DNA of 9,387 nucleotides from an uncultured Flammeovirgaceae bacterium (GCA_946480685.1 CAMLLI010000099.1:1-9387), one strand, 5' to 3'. Numbered from the stretch's first letter, positions 1 through 8,214 are shown. A program made the numbers and translations. The notes: generated by a model from the letters alone, not told the origin.

Positions 1-2061
1 AACAGTAATATAACCATCAATACTACATCAGCACTTTCGTCTAATATAGCCTTTAGTGAAACGTATGATAGCTTGACAAACATCACATTGTCATCAGGCA
101 GCACCGGCAAATTCAATTTACAAAGCTCTGTTAAAGTAAAGAACCTTGTTACACTGACGAAAGGAGAACTGAATAGCTATACCGGGAACCTTGTTCTCGT
201 GTCCGATAAAAACGGAAGTGCGCGCATTGGTCCACTCCTCTCCGGTGCCAAAATTACCGGTCAGGTCACCTATCAACGCTATATGGATGGTGAAGGAAGA
301 ATATACCGCTACATTGCATCTCCGGTAAAAGCCACGACCGTTGCCGATATACAGGAATATATACCTGTTACCGGTTCTTTCAAAGGACAGAGCACCGGAT
401 CAGGCATGAATTCATCGGCAGCTTCCATGTTCAACTATAACGAACCGGAAGGTGGCTGGCTCAACTTCCCTCCCGATGGAGGCTCGAATGAAGATTCGCT
501 TCGAATCGGAAAAGGCTATTCGATCTTTGTACGCGAAGCAGCGACCCCCACCACATGGCAGGTTGTAGGAAATCCGTATCAGGGTAATTTTATCTTCCCG
601 CTTACCGGTGGCACGCTGGGACAGGACAATGGCTGGAATTTACTAGGCAATCCATACCCCGCTCCGATTCAATGGACCGGTGTTGCCGATGCAAAATGGA
701 GTACGTTGCAAAATGTAAGCAACACGGTATATGTACGCGAAAACTTTGGATCGGAGTATAGATGGCGTGTATGGAATGGAACAACCGGCAATCTTGCCAA
801 TGGTATTATCGCTCCGGGACAATCGTTCTGGGTACAGACTACAGCTGCTACTCCGGCTCTTACCATTACCGAAAACGCCAAGTATATAGCGGACGGTGCG
901 TTCTATCGCGAAGGTAATAATGCAGCTTCGCTGGAGATCAGCATGAGCAACGGCACCTGGACGGATGAAACGTATATACAAACTATATCCACGGCAACCA
1001 ACCGCTATAGCAAATATGAAGACGCTCTCAAACAAAATAATACATATTTCAACCTCGCGTCACGATCAAGTGATAGCGTGGCGTTAGCGATCAATGCTAT
1101 ATCAGCAGACTATTGCCAGAAACGCGTGCCGCTTGTGATCAGCAATGCAGCCAAAGGAAATTATACCTTGCGTTTTAACGGAGCCGACAATCTTGCAGCG
1201 AAAGTATACCTGGAAGATGCGCTTCTGAAAAAACATATTGATGTGTCTCAAGATCCAACCTATAGCTTTGCTGTAACAGATGCGGCTGAGTCTAAAGGAA
1301 CTCGTTTTACCTTAATACTTGCCAGACCTGAAATACAACCTACGGCATCAATGACTTCTGCTGCTGCCTGTGAAAGCAATGCGCTGATTACGCTAACCGG
1401 TACACAGGCAGGTGTCGGGTACCAGGCATTTGTGGAAGGAAAACCTGTTTCGGAAAGACGAGTGGCTGAAGGTGAATCACTGCAACTCGAAGCAGACTAT
1501 AGTAAATTGCACAGTGGTATATTTGACGTCTCCGTAAAGGCTGGTTATGGCAATGGCGATTGTCCTTTAACCACACTGTCCAATACAGTTTCTGTCACCA
1601 TCGACTCCCTCACGACACCGCAGATCGTGGCTGCATCCGGAAAAATATTGACAGAACACCACGAAGGGAATTCCTATCAATGGTACCTGGACGGAGAGCT
1701 TTTGTCAAATGAGACAACATCTGAAATTATACCGCTGACCGATGGTAATTATAGCGTAGCCGTTACCAATGGTACCTGCTTCCGGACATCAGCAACACTT
1801 CAGTATACTGCGTCTGGTGAACTGCCGATTGAAAGGCTGGCAATCGTATCTCCGAATCCATTTACGGATAAACTCACCGTTACCCTGCAAATACCGGCTG
1901 CATGTACTATATCACTATCTAACATGGTAGGCCGTGTGGTGCTGGAGAAAGTTGTAACGGAAGCAGACCAACAGGTTACATTTGATCTTACCGATATAGC
2001 ACAAGGCACCTATATCCTGTCGATCGGTGAAGCCAAATATAAAGTAGTAAAGAAAACGTAG
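1..2061 (+). CDS. T9SS type A sorting domain-containing secreted protein (5'-truncated)
   Basis: This is the C-terminal part of a large extracellular or surface protein exported by the type IX secretion system. The frame is open from base 1, giving 686 visible residues, so the signal peptide and real start lie upstream; a TTG at 73 is merely the first start-like codon. Residue numbers here count from base 1. Residues about 60-290 form a Thr/Ser/Gly-rich beta region with the GNPY motifs common in Bacteroidota adhesin-like proteins (VVGNPY near 187, NLLGNPYP near 213). Residues about 440-600 look like Ig-like modules, including SYQWYLDGE and DGNYSVAV. Residues 611-686 are the sorting domain: ERLAIVSPNPF, a hydrophobic middle containing LSNMVGRVV, GTYILSI, and a basic KVVKKT end. 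In this family the domain directs passage through the outer membrane and is then removed. No catalytic domain is visible, so the biological role is unknown. It converges on the cyclase gene. Confidence 0.9.
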   Translation, partial: NSNITINTTSALSSNIAFSETYDSLTNITLSSGSTGKFNLQSSVKVKNLVTLTKGELNSYTGNLVLVSDKNGSARIGPLLSGAKITGQVTYQRYMDGEGRIYRYIASPVKATTVADIQEYIPVTGSFKGQSTGSGMNSSAASMFNYNEPEGGWLNFPPDGGSNEDSLRIGKGYSIFVREAATPTTWQVVGNPYQGNFIFPLTGGTLGQDNGWNLLGNPYPAPIQWTGVADAKWSTLQNVSNTVYVRENFGSEYRWRVWNGTTGNLANGIIAPGQSFWVQTTAATPALTITENAKYIADGAFYREGNNAASLEISMSNGTWTDETYIQTISTATNRYSKYEDALKQNNTYFNLASRSSDSVALAINAISADYCQKRVPLVISNAAKGNYTLRFNGADNLAAKVYLEDALLKKHIDVSQDPTYSFAVTDAAESKGTRFTLILARPEIQPTASMTSAAACESNALITLTGTQAGVGYQAFVEGKPVSERRVAEGESLQLEADYSKLHSGIFDVSVKAGYGNGDCPLTTLSNTVSVTIDSLTTPQIVAASGKILTEHHEGNSYQWYLDGELLSNETTSEIIPLTDGNYSVAVTNGTCFRTSATLQYTASGELPIERLAIVSPNPFTDKLTVTLQIPAACTISLSNMVGRVVLEKVVTEADQQVTFDLTDIAQGTYILSIGEAKYKVVKKT

Positions 2062-2073
2062 TCGATAATCCAC

Positions 2074-2901
2074 TTAATAACTGAACCGGATCGCATATAT
2101 ATTGGGCCAGAACTTACCAGTAACATAAACATTACCGGAGGCCGAATCGAACGCGATCCCGTTCAACTCAAGAGCATTCTTATTCTGCGAGCGGGCACTT
2201 CGTGTTAAAGCAGAAAGATCCAGACGACCCTGCACCTTTCCGGTAGCGGGGTCGATTTTTATAATGAAGTTTGTAGTATATACATTAGCGTATATATAGC
2301 CATTGATATATTCCAGCTCATTTACATTTTTGACAGGACCGTTGTTATCCTGTATAAGCAAAGTCTTGACAGGTTTCAGGGAGGTTGAATCGAGGTATAG
2401 CACCTTGTCCGTTCCGTCACTCATAATCAGATGTGTTCCGTCTGTAGTAAGTCCCCACCCCTCTTTGCCGGGCAACGGAAATTCGCCTGTCTTCTTAAAC
2501 GTTCTGGCATCGTATATATAGCCTACTTTTGCTTCGTAGGTCAACTGATACAGTTTATTATTAAGAAAGGTAATACCCTCGCCAAATATAGCCCGGTTGA
2601 TTTCTACTTTGGGGTCAATCTTACCGGTTTGCAGATCAACAACTCCGACCACAGAACGGGTGTTCTCCATCTCGAGCGGTGAGCCCGTACTTTCATAGAG
2701 CTTGCCCTTGTGCATGAGAAATCCTTCGGTAAACGCAGTGGTATCGTGGGCATGCGTAGCGACAACATCAAAACTGATGGATGATATAGGAGGAGCAGCT
2801 GCCGGAGTCTTTGCAGTGGATTCTTTTTTATCAGAATTACAGGAAGTGAGCTGTACGATCAGCACGAGAACAGAAAGTAAACCAAGACGATTCGTTTTCA
2901 A
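2074..2901 (-). CDS. Glutaminyl-peptide cyclotransferase, beta-propeller (plant/bacterial type), lipoprotein
   Basis: The enzyme converts N-terminal glutamine of exported proteins to pyroglutamate, releasing ammonia. The 275-residue product starts with a lipoprotein signal peptide (hydrophobic residues 7-18, lipobox LTSC with Cys21), then a low-complexity Lys/Ala/Pro tether (about 24-40) and the propeller. Family motifs are well preserved: FTEGF (57-61), FGEGI (106-110), EGWGLTTDG (147-155), SDGT (161-164), NELEYING (194-201), LNGIAFD (246-252) and VTGKFWP (260-266). YANVY (204-208) carries Tyr where relatives usually have Trp. Many Bacteroidota signal peptidase I substrates expose Gln after cleavage, so a periplasm-facing anchored cyclase fits that biology. 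It lies 65 bases downstream of the response regulator on the same strand and may be read from that operon, from its own candidate promoter at 2928-2935, or both. The family call is firm; the location is inferred from the lipobox. Confidence 0.92.
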   Translation of the reverse strand: MKTNRLGLLSVLVLIVQLTSCNSDKKESTAKTPAAAPPISSISFDVVATHAHDTTAFTEGFLMHKGKLYESTGSPLEMENTRSVVGVVDLQTGKIDPKVEINRAIFGEGITFLNNKLYQLTYEAKVGYIYDARTFKKTGEFPLPGKEGWGLTTDGTHLIMSDGTDKVLYLDSTSLKPVKTLLIQDNNGPVKNVNELEYINGYIYANVYTTNFIIKIDPATGKVQGRLDLSALTRSARSQNKNALELNGIAFDSASGNVYVTGKFWPNIYAIRFSY

Positions 2902-2927
2902 GGCGATGGATTTTAGAAATTAAGGGT

Positions 2928-2935
2928 CGAAGGTA
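2928..2935 (-). promoter_or_regulatory. Candidate Bacteroidota -7 promoter element for the cyclase gene
   Basis: On the minus strand the bases read TACCTTCG, one mismatch from the Bacteroidota -7 consensus TAnnTTTG, and lie 27 bases before the cyclase ATG. A weak -33 candidate (GTTCG) sits 20 bases further upstream. The spacing is close to that of a similar element before the histidine kinase gene. This is pattern matching only, with no transcription start data. Confidence 0.35.
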
Positions 2936-2966
2936 CACAATCCCACGCACTTTCTCGAACGTGTGA

Positions 2967-3668
2967 TTACACCTGTCCGTCCTTCAGAATATAGCCAACG
3001 CTTCGGATGTTTTCGATCTTCAGGGAATGATCATTCTTCAGATACTTTCTCAGTTTTGAAACAAATACATCCATGCTGCGCGCCACAAAGAATCCATCAT
3101 CTTCCCAGATGGTCTTCAGGAAAACATCGCGTTCCATGAGCTTGCCGGTATGTCGAAAGAAAAGTGAAAGTAATTTACACTCTTTATAAGTCAGGCGTGT
3201 AGTGATACCGTTGGCATGCAGCAACAGATTGTGGACATCGAGTGTAGAGTTACCTGCCTTCAACACCAGCGAGCGATCTGCCGGAACTGCATTTCCCGAA
3301 GCACGTTTCAATATAGCTTCCAGTCTGTATTTGAATTCCTGGATGCTGAACGGTTTGCATACATAATCATCTGCACCTATTTCAAATCCGCGGATGCGAT
3401 CTTCCAATTGATTTTTAGCGGTAAGAAATACGATGGGAATCCGTTGATTATACTTTCGCACTTCGGTAGCAAGATCAAAGCCATCCTTCTCCGGTAACAT
3501 GATATCGAAGATACACAAGTCAAACGGATGACTGTAAAAAGCCGAAAGTCCTTTCTCACCACTGGTATACAGATGTACATTCCATCCATGTGCATCCAGT
3601 GAATCCTTGATCAGAAAGCCCAGACTTTCGTCATCTTCCACCAGCATAATTTGTGTTCGGTCGCTCAT
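2967..3668 (-). CDS. OmpR/PhoB-family response regulator transcription factor
   Basis: This is the DNA-binding output protein of a two-component system, 233 residues, usual for the family. The receiver domain spans about 6-120. It keeps the acidic pair Asp12/Asp13, phospho-acceptor Asp55 (in DLCIFDIMLPEKDGF), the switch Thr83 (FLTAK) and Lys105 (CKPFS), so it should be phosphorylatable. The winged-helix DNA-binding domain spans about 135-230; LTYKECKLLSLF and a recognition-helix segment with SMDVFVSKLRKYLK are clear, ending in the NIRSVGYIL wing. The ATG overlaps the kinase stop as ATGA, indicating translational coupling with its cognate sensor. By recall, its DNA-binding domain resembles RprY-type regulators of Bacteroidota, but I do not assign that name. 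Targets are unknown; candidate phased hexamers lie upstream of the kinase gene at 4938-4974. Confidence 0.95.
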   Translation of the reverse strand: MSDRTQIMLVEDDESLGFLIKDSLDAHGWNVHLYTSGEKGLSAFYSHPFDLCIFDIMLPEKDGFDLATEVRKYNQRIPIVFLTAKNQLEDRIRGFEIGADDYVCKPFSIQEFKYRLEAILKRASGNAVPADRSLVLKAGNSTLDVHNLLLHANGITTRLTYKECKLLSLFFRHTGKLMERDVFLKTIWEDDGFFVARSMDVFVSKLRKYLKNDHSLKIENIRSVGYILKDGQV

Positions 3669-4888
3669 GCTTTCGGCAGTATAATTTTTACTTCAGTACC
3701 TTTATTCAATTCGCTGAACAGATTTACTTCACCGTGATGTGCCTGAATAACGTGTCTGACAAAACTCAATCCGAGGCCAAATCCTTTTACCGTATGTATA
3801 TTCCCTGAGCTTACCCGGAAGAACTTTTCAAATACCTTTTGTCGCAGGTGCGGAGCAATGCCTATACCGTTGTCGATCACATCAATCTCAAGCCGGTTTC
3901 CATCATCCCGCGTACGAATTAAAATACGCGGACTCTGCAACGAGTATTTCTCTGCGTTATCAATTACATTGGTAATTGCTTGCAGCAACAAGTCTTTATC
4001 ACCGAGTATAGATGCGTTGGTAGCATTGAACTCCAGTTGTAGCGTACCGCTTCGTTGCTGTACTTTCAGTTGAAATGCTTCAGCACAATCTTCAATAAGC
4101 CGGTGTACATCCATAGGTTCCTGTACCGGATTCTTCAGATATTCCACCGAAGCACCACTGAGCACCTGATCGATCTTCTGTCGCAGGCGTTCATTCTCCT
4201 TCAGTAATATATTGATATATACTTGTGATGCCTGATCAGGAATTTTGTTTTGAAGAATCTCACCGGCAATACGAATATTTGTTACCGGTGTCTTAAACTC
4301 GTGCGTCATGTTGTTGATGAAGTCGTTCTTCAATTCGGCAAACTTTTGCTCGCGCAGAAGCGATGCGATGGCGTACGCAAAGAAACCCATCATGAGCAAC
4401 AGCATGATGGTTGAGAAAATCCAGATGTCCAACTGGGCGGCAACATAACTTTGTTTACCGGGGAAGTATACTGCGAAATTTCGCTCGGCAACGCTACGCC
4501 TGTGCTCCGCGGCTTCAGCGGCAAGCCTTCGTGTCGCTTCCACATAGTTGCCATATACCAAAGTATCATCGGCAGCATTGTAAACACCCAGCTCATAATC
4601 GATCATCAGGCTTCGCTTCGAGAATTCGTTACGGATGAGACTGTCCAGCATCTCATCGTTCAGTGAGGCATTGGTAGCGACAAAGAAAAAGCTGGACGAC
4701 ATTTTTTTGATCTCAGCATTTTTGGAAACCGAATCAGCCACTTTGCGAAGTGCAATCTGGACACTGTGATCGAATTGTCGCTCGGCTACATCAAACGCCC
4801 GCCTGAACCAGTATATCTGCACAACGAGCAAACATACCAGCACCAGCGTGCCCAGGAGAATAATTCTGCGAAGGTGATTACTTTTCAT
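3665..4888 (-). CDS. Membrane sensor histidine kinase
   Basis: This is the sensor of a two-component system, 407 residues, in the inner membrane. A first membrane helix lies at about 8-28, an extracytoplasmic sensing region at about 29-152, and a second helix at about 154-178. No HAMP domain is apparent; the second helix leads directly into the dimerisation helix. The H box is NMTHEFKTPV with phospho-acceptor His196. The ATPase domain has the N box NVIDNAEKY (307-315), G1 box DNGIGI (339-344), F box FEKFF (353-357) and G2 box GFGLGLSF (369-376), so it should be catalytically competent. The region after the first helix (QIYWFRRAFDVAERQFDHSV) is typical of Bacteroidota kinases. The signal is unknown because the sensing region matches no named domain I recognise. 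Its stop overlaps the response regulator start by 4 bases. It is divergently transcribed from the glycosyltransferase gene. Confidence 0.95.
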   Translation of the reverse strand: MKSNHLRRIILLGTLVLVCLLVVQIYWFRRAFDVAERQFDHSVQIALRKVADSVSKNAEIKKMSSSFFFVATNASLNDEMLDSLIRNEFSKRSLMIDYELGVYNAADDTLVYGNYVEATRRLAAEAAEHRRSVAERNFAVYFPGKQSYVAAQLDIWIFSTIMLLLMMGFFAYAIASLLREQKFAELKNDFINNMTHEFKTPVTNIRIAGEILQNKIPDQASQVYINILLKENERLRQKIDQVLSGASVEYLKNPVQEPMDVHRLIEDCAEAFQLKVQQRSGTLQLEFNATNASILGDKDLLLQAITNVIDNAEKYSLQSPRILIRTRDDGNRLEIDVIDNGIGIAPHLRQKVFEKFFRVSSGNIHTVKGFGLGLSFVRHVIQAHHGEVNLFSELNKGTEVKIILPKA

Positions 4889-4912
4889 TAACTAAAAATA
4901 ACAGTTTACACG

Positions 4913-4920
4913 CGAACCTA
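4913..4920 (-). promoter_or_regulatory. Candidate -7 promoter element for the kinase-regulator operon
   Basis: The minus-strand bases TAGGTTCG differ by one base from the Bacteroidota -7 consensus TAnnTTTG and lie 25 bases before the kinase ATG. No good TTTG -33 element is seen upstream; that position is instead approached by the phased TTAACA-like hexamers starting 18 bases away. A weak -33 next to such boxes is typical of activator-dependent promoters, but this is inference. Confidence 0.35.
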
Positions 4921-4937
4921 TAGGAACTTTAAGCTTT

Positions 4938-4974
4938 TTAACACTGCATTAACACTTCTTTACAGTCCTTAACC
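4938..4974 (+). promoter_or_regulatory. Tandem TTAACA-like hexamers, helically phased; candidate OmpR/PhoB-type operator
   Basis: Four hexamers run head to tail: TTAACA at 4938, TTAACA at 4949, TTTACA at 4959 and TTAACC at 4969, so start-to-start distances are 11, 10 and 10 bases. The first two sit in identical octamers (TTAACACT). One more TTTACA occurs at 4905, three helical turns from the first copy. Winged-helix regulators of the OmpR/PhoB family bind direct repeats about 11 bases apart, and the PhoP box of Bacillus subtilis is built from TT(A/C/T)ACA-like hexamers. The array lies between the divergent kinase and glycosyltransferase genes, so it could serve either or both. The regulator encoded next door is the natural candidate to bind it, which is inference. 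Confidence 0.45.
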
Positions 4975-4995
4975 TTACGCCTCCCAATCCCACGG

Positions 4996-5003
4996 TAGCA
5001 TTG
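4996..5003 (+). promoter_or_regulatory. Weak candidate -7 element for the DUF2723 gene
   Basis: TAGCATTG differs by one base from TAnnTTTG and lies 16 bases before the ATG at 5019, implying a very short leader. The last TTAACA-like hexamer ends 21 bases before it, about where a -33 element would be. The match could be chance, and it conflicts with the alternative TTG start at 5001. Confidence 0.2.
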
Positions 5004-5018
5004 CAGAAAAAAGAAACT

Positions 5019-8000
5019 ATGCTTTTCTCCCGGAAGGATTACCTGCTATTCGCAACAGCATTACTGCTAATCATGACAGCGTTTCTATGCATGGCATTCG
5101 ATTCGTCAGCAAGTGGGTTTGGTATACTTACCCGCACCGTTGCTCCTCCTGTGTTGCTGGCAGGGCTCTTACTTCCGCTGCCGGGAATAATCGGAGTGCA
5201 ATTCTTTACTCCCCGATATATTTATCAGTCTCTTCGTACTGATACGTTTAAACATGCTGGCGCGTTTCTGGTTTTTGGTGTCTCATGTGCAACTTATCTG
5301 ACCACACTGGAACCCACTGCGAGTCTTTGGGACTGCTCTGAATTTATAGCATCTTCGTTCAAATTGCAGGTTCCGCATACACCGGGTACTCCGCTCTCGC
5401 TATTAATAGGTCGTATGTTTAGTATGTTTGCCGGCAGTGATGTTACGCGTGTAGCCCTTACGTTAAACACCATGAGTGCGTTGTTCTCTGCACTGGCCAT
5501 TGGTGTTGTATACTATATCATCTATGATCTGGCTTCTGCTATTGCAGACCGTTCGACCAAACGGGCATCATACGCTATACTTGCTGCTGCTGTCGGTGGT
5601 AGTTTATGCCTTGCATTCTGCGACTCGTTCTGGTTCTCGGCAGTAGAAGCTGAGGCGTATGGAGCCGCATGTTTCTTTTTGGTGCTCCTGGTATGGATGA
5701 TTCTGAAAGGAAAAAATATTGCAGACCAAATGCGCCCGCGATGGCTGATCCTGATCTTTTATATCGCCGGATTGTCCTTCTGTATACACCCGATGTGTGT
5801 ACTGGCGTTACCAGTACTTCCTTTTACCTGGTATGTGCAGGAACATAGACTGACATTCCGGGCGATAGCCATCGCTATTGCCAGCGGTTGTTTCCTGGTA
5901 TTGGCTATAAATCGCTTTGTCTCCATCGGTATATTTGAAGCCGCTTTTTACCTCGATCTCTTTGCTGTTAATTCACTCAACGCTCCATTCTATACGGGAG
6001 CTATTGCATTGTTGATTGTAATGGTGTTTACGTTCCGGTTGCTGCTGCGAAAGTTTCCTTCCTACAAAGCGTATAGCTGGGCCGTTGTATTTCTTCTGGC
6101 GGGGTTTCTGCCTTACGGGATGTTGTTCATACGCTCAGCGCACAATCCGCCAATCGATGAAGGAAGTCCGGAAAACCTGTCGATGATTAAAGCCTACATG
6201 AATCGTGAATCGTATGGCACAAGACCGCTTGTATATGGTCAGTATTTTGACGCCCGGATTGAAAATGTTGTTCCCGGCAAACAGATGTATCACAAAGGTG
6301 ATCGCGGTTATGAATCAACAGGAACGTTGTCCGAATACCAATACGAACCGCACCGGCAGACAATTTTTCCAAGGATGTATAGCAACGATGCGAATCACAT
6401 TGAAACCTATCGTCAGTGGACCGGATTAAAACCGGGAGAAAAGCCAGGTTACACTGAAAATATAGTATACCTCATCCGCTATCAATTCACACACATGTAT
6501 CTCCGTTACTTCCTGTGGAATTTTGCAGGTCGCGAAGGCGATGTCCAATGCAGCGACTGGCTCGCTCCTTGGGAACCTGTATCGCTGGAGAATACCAATC
6601 AGCGTGCGCGAAATCAATACTGGATGATTCCCCTCCTGCTTGGTATCGTGGGATGTATATTTCAGTATCGGAAGAACAGGCATGCGTTTATCAGTACGAT
6701 GATCTTTTTCCTGATCACCGGAGTTATACTCGTGCTATACCTGAACTCAACCCCGAATGAGCCGCGTGAGCGTGACTATATTTATGTCGGATCGTACATT
6801 GCGTTCTCCTGGTGGATCGGACTTGGAATACTCGCGCTATTTTCAGTCGTCAGCCGTTGGAAGACGGCCTGGCTCGCTTCGGCAGCCGTCAGCATAGCCG
6901 TACCGTTGTGGATGTTCATGCAGAATCATGATGATCATGATCGCAGTGACAGAACGTTTCAGATCGACCATGCGCGCAACGTATTACAAAGCTGCGCACC
7001 GAATGCAATCTTATTTACAGGCGGAGATAACGACACATTCCCGCTCTGGTATCTCCAGGAAGTAGAAGGATTCAGAACCGATGTACGCATCATGGTATTA
7101 AGCTACTTTAATACCGACTGGTATATTGGTCAGCTGAGGAACGCGTATTATCAGTCACAACCGTTCAAACTTATGCTGCCCGAAAAGTCGTACCGGCAAT
7201 ACGGTCCCAACGATGTGCTATACCTGCAGGAAAGTATACGTGAAGGAATTGATGCAACCCGGTATCTCACGCTGTTAGGAGACGAACATCCCGCACTGCG
7301 CATGCCTACTGCCTCTGGCGATGTATATTCGATATTGCCATCCAGGACATTGCACATTCCGGTTGACAAACAGAAATTCGGGACAAGTGCCCAGAAAGAT
7401 TTTGTATCACCGGATTCCGTTACGAATGAGTTAGCACTCGCGGTAACCGGAGACTATCTTCCTAAAAATGCTCTCGCATTCCTGGATCTGCTGATCAGCA
7501 ACCAATGGGAAAGACCTATATATTTCAATTTCACGTCACTCCATACATTTGATCTTGATCTTAAACCCTATATGGTGCAGGAAGGACAGTTATACCACTT
7601 GCTTCCCATTAAGCCGCAACGTGACGGTATAGCCATCAACACTGCACTCATGTACAAAAATCTTGTCGAGCAGGCAGACTATTCGAATCTCGCCGATACA
7701 TCGGTATATTTCAACTACGAGGACTATCAGCTTCGCATGATCATCCCGCTGCAACAAACACTGAATACATTGGCAGAGGCATTTTATGAGGAGGACAATC
7801 AGCCCATGGCAGAGAAAGTTTTATTGACCTCGGTCGACAAGCTATACCACAACCACCTTACGCCTTCTATCACGAACCTGCAAGCCGCGCACATGCTGAT
7901 GACCCTCGGCAAAAATGAACTTGCTTTCAAACTGTCTCAACATGTATTTCAATTTTACTATAGCTATGCACAACAACACGCTACGGTAAACACCAACGAA

Positions 8001-8105
8001 ACAGATGCATACCTGCTTCGCCGGTCTGCGGCCATGCTCAGCCAGCTCGGTCACGATGAATATCAGAAGCAGGCGGACGCTTTGCTTTTGGCTGCGGAAC
8101 AGTAG
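5019..8105 (+). CDS. DUF2723 family protein, TMEM260-like membrane O-mannosyltransferase
   Basis: This is a large polytopic GT-C type glycosyltransferase, probably transferring mannose from a lipid-linked donor to Ser/Thr of exported proteins; the human relative TMEM260 is an O-mannosyltransferase. Starting at the ATG gives 1028 residues. The signature loop TLEPTASLWDCSEFIASSF (96-114) includes Asp105 and Glu108, the likely catalytic acids, followed by HTPGTPL (120-126), where relatives usually have HPPG. Later family blocks are RERDYIYVGS (583-592), NHDDHDRSDR (636-645), GGDNDTFPLWYLQEVEG (668-684) and WERPIYFN (830-837). About a dozen membrane helices occupy the region up to about 630; the rest is soluble and ends in helical, possibly TPR-like, repeats (about 910-1025). 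Two helices (about 8-26 and 43-62) precede the usual family start. An in-frame TTG at 5001 would add six residues; I prefer ATG because a hydrophobic N-terminus follows directly. The acceptor proteins are unknown. Confidence 0.88.
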   Translation: MLFSRKDYLLFATALLLIMTAFLCMAFDSSASGFGILTRTVAPPVLLAGLLLPLPGIIGVQFFTPRYIYQSLRTDTFKHAGAFLVFGVSCATYLTTLEPTASLWDCSEFIASSFKLQVPHTPGTPLSLLIGRMFSMFAGSDVTRVALTLNTMSALFSALAIGVVYYIIYDLASAIADRSTKRASYAILAAAVGGSLCLAFCDSFWFSAVEAEAYGAACFFLVLLVWMILKGKNIADQMRPRWLILIFYIAGLSFCIHPMCVLALPVLPFTWYVQEHRLTFRAIAIAIASGCFLVLAINRFVSIGIFEAAFYLDLFAVNSLNAPFYTGAIALLIVMVFTFRLLLRKFPSYKAYSWAVVFLLAGFLPYGMLFIRSAHNPPIDEGSPENLSMIKAYMNRESYGTRPLVYGQYFDARIENVVPGKQMYHKGDRGYESTGTLSEYQYEPHRQTIFPRMYSNDANHIETYRQWTGLKPGEKPGYTENIVYLIRYQFTHMYLRYFLWNFAGREGDVQCSDWLAPWEPVSLENTNQRARNQYWMIPLLLGIVGCIFQYRKNRHAFISTMIFFLITGVILVLYLNSTPNEPRERDYIYVGSYIAFSWWIGLGILALFSVVSRWKTAWLASAAVSIAVPLWMFMQNHDDHDRSDRTFQIDHARNVLQSCAPNAILFTGGDNDTFPLWYLQEVEGFRTDVRIMVLSYFNTDWYIGQLRNAYYQSQPFKLMLPEKSYRQYGPNDVLYLQESIREGIDATRYLTLLGDEHPALRMPTASGDVYSILPSRTLHIPVDKQKFGTSAQKDFVSPDSVTNELALAVTGDYLPKNALAFLDLLISNQWERPIYFNFTSLHTFDLDLKPYMVQEGQLYHLLPIKPQRDGIAINTALMYKNLVEQADYSNLADTSVYFNYEDYQLRMIIPLQQTLNTLAEAFYEEDNQPMAEKVLLTSVDKLYHNHLTPSITNLQAAHMLMTLGKNELAFKLSQHVFQFYYSYAQQHATVNTNETDAYLLRRSAAMLSQLGHDEYQKQADALLLAAEQ

Positions 8106-8108
8106 TCT

Positions 8109-8140
8109 ATGCGTGTCTCTTCCGTATTTTGTTCACGCAT
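8109..8140 (+). terminator. Weak inverted repeat after the DUF2723 gene, possible terminator
   Basis: ATGCGTG (8109-8115) and CACGCAT (8134-8140) are perfect 7-base inverted copies separated by 18 bases, starting 4 bases after the stop codon. A short T run (TTTT in CGGTTTTCG) follows. The loop is long and the T tract short, so this is a poor intrinsic terminator and may be coincidental. The rest of 8141-8214 is AT-rich, with no recognisable element or clear ribosome binding site. Confidence 0.25.
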
Positions 8141-8214
8141 CGGTTTTCGCAATCAAGTTTCATTATGATGTTATAAAAGCTTCTTTTAGATTTAGCAATA
8201 AGTTTTAACACGCC

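Noticed and set aside
643..1035. A 130-codon open frame antisense to the T9SS protein gene
   Set aside because: It lies inside a well-supported coding region, its translation is Cys/Arg-rich with no domain or signal, and there is no sign of a promoter or ribosome site. It is a shadow of the sense frame.
2062..2073. Possible bidirectional terminator between the convergent cargo and cyclase genes
   Set aside because: The 12-base gap and its flanks contain no stem-loop or T tract that I can see.
5001..5003. TTG as the start of the DUF2723 protein
   Set aside because: It adds only six polar residues before an ATG that is followed directly by the hydrophobic N-terminus, and it overlaps a possible -7 element. 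It cannot be excluded, but ATG 5019 is preferred.
6925..6947. Near-palindromic ATCATGAT repeats
   Set aside because: They encode the conserved family motif NHDDHDR of the DUF2723 protein, so the repetition is explained by His/Asp codons and the palindrome is imperfect.
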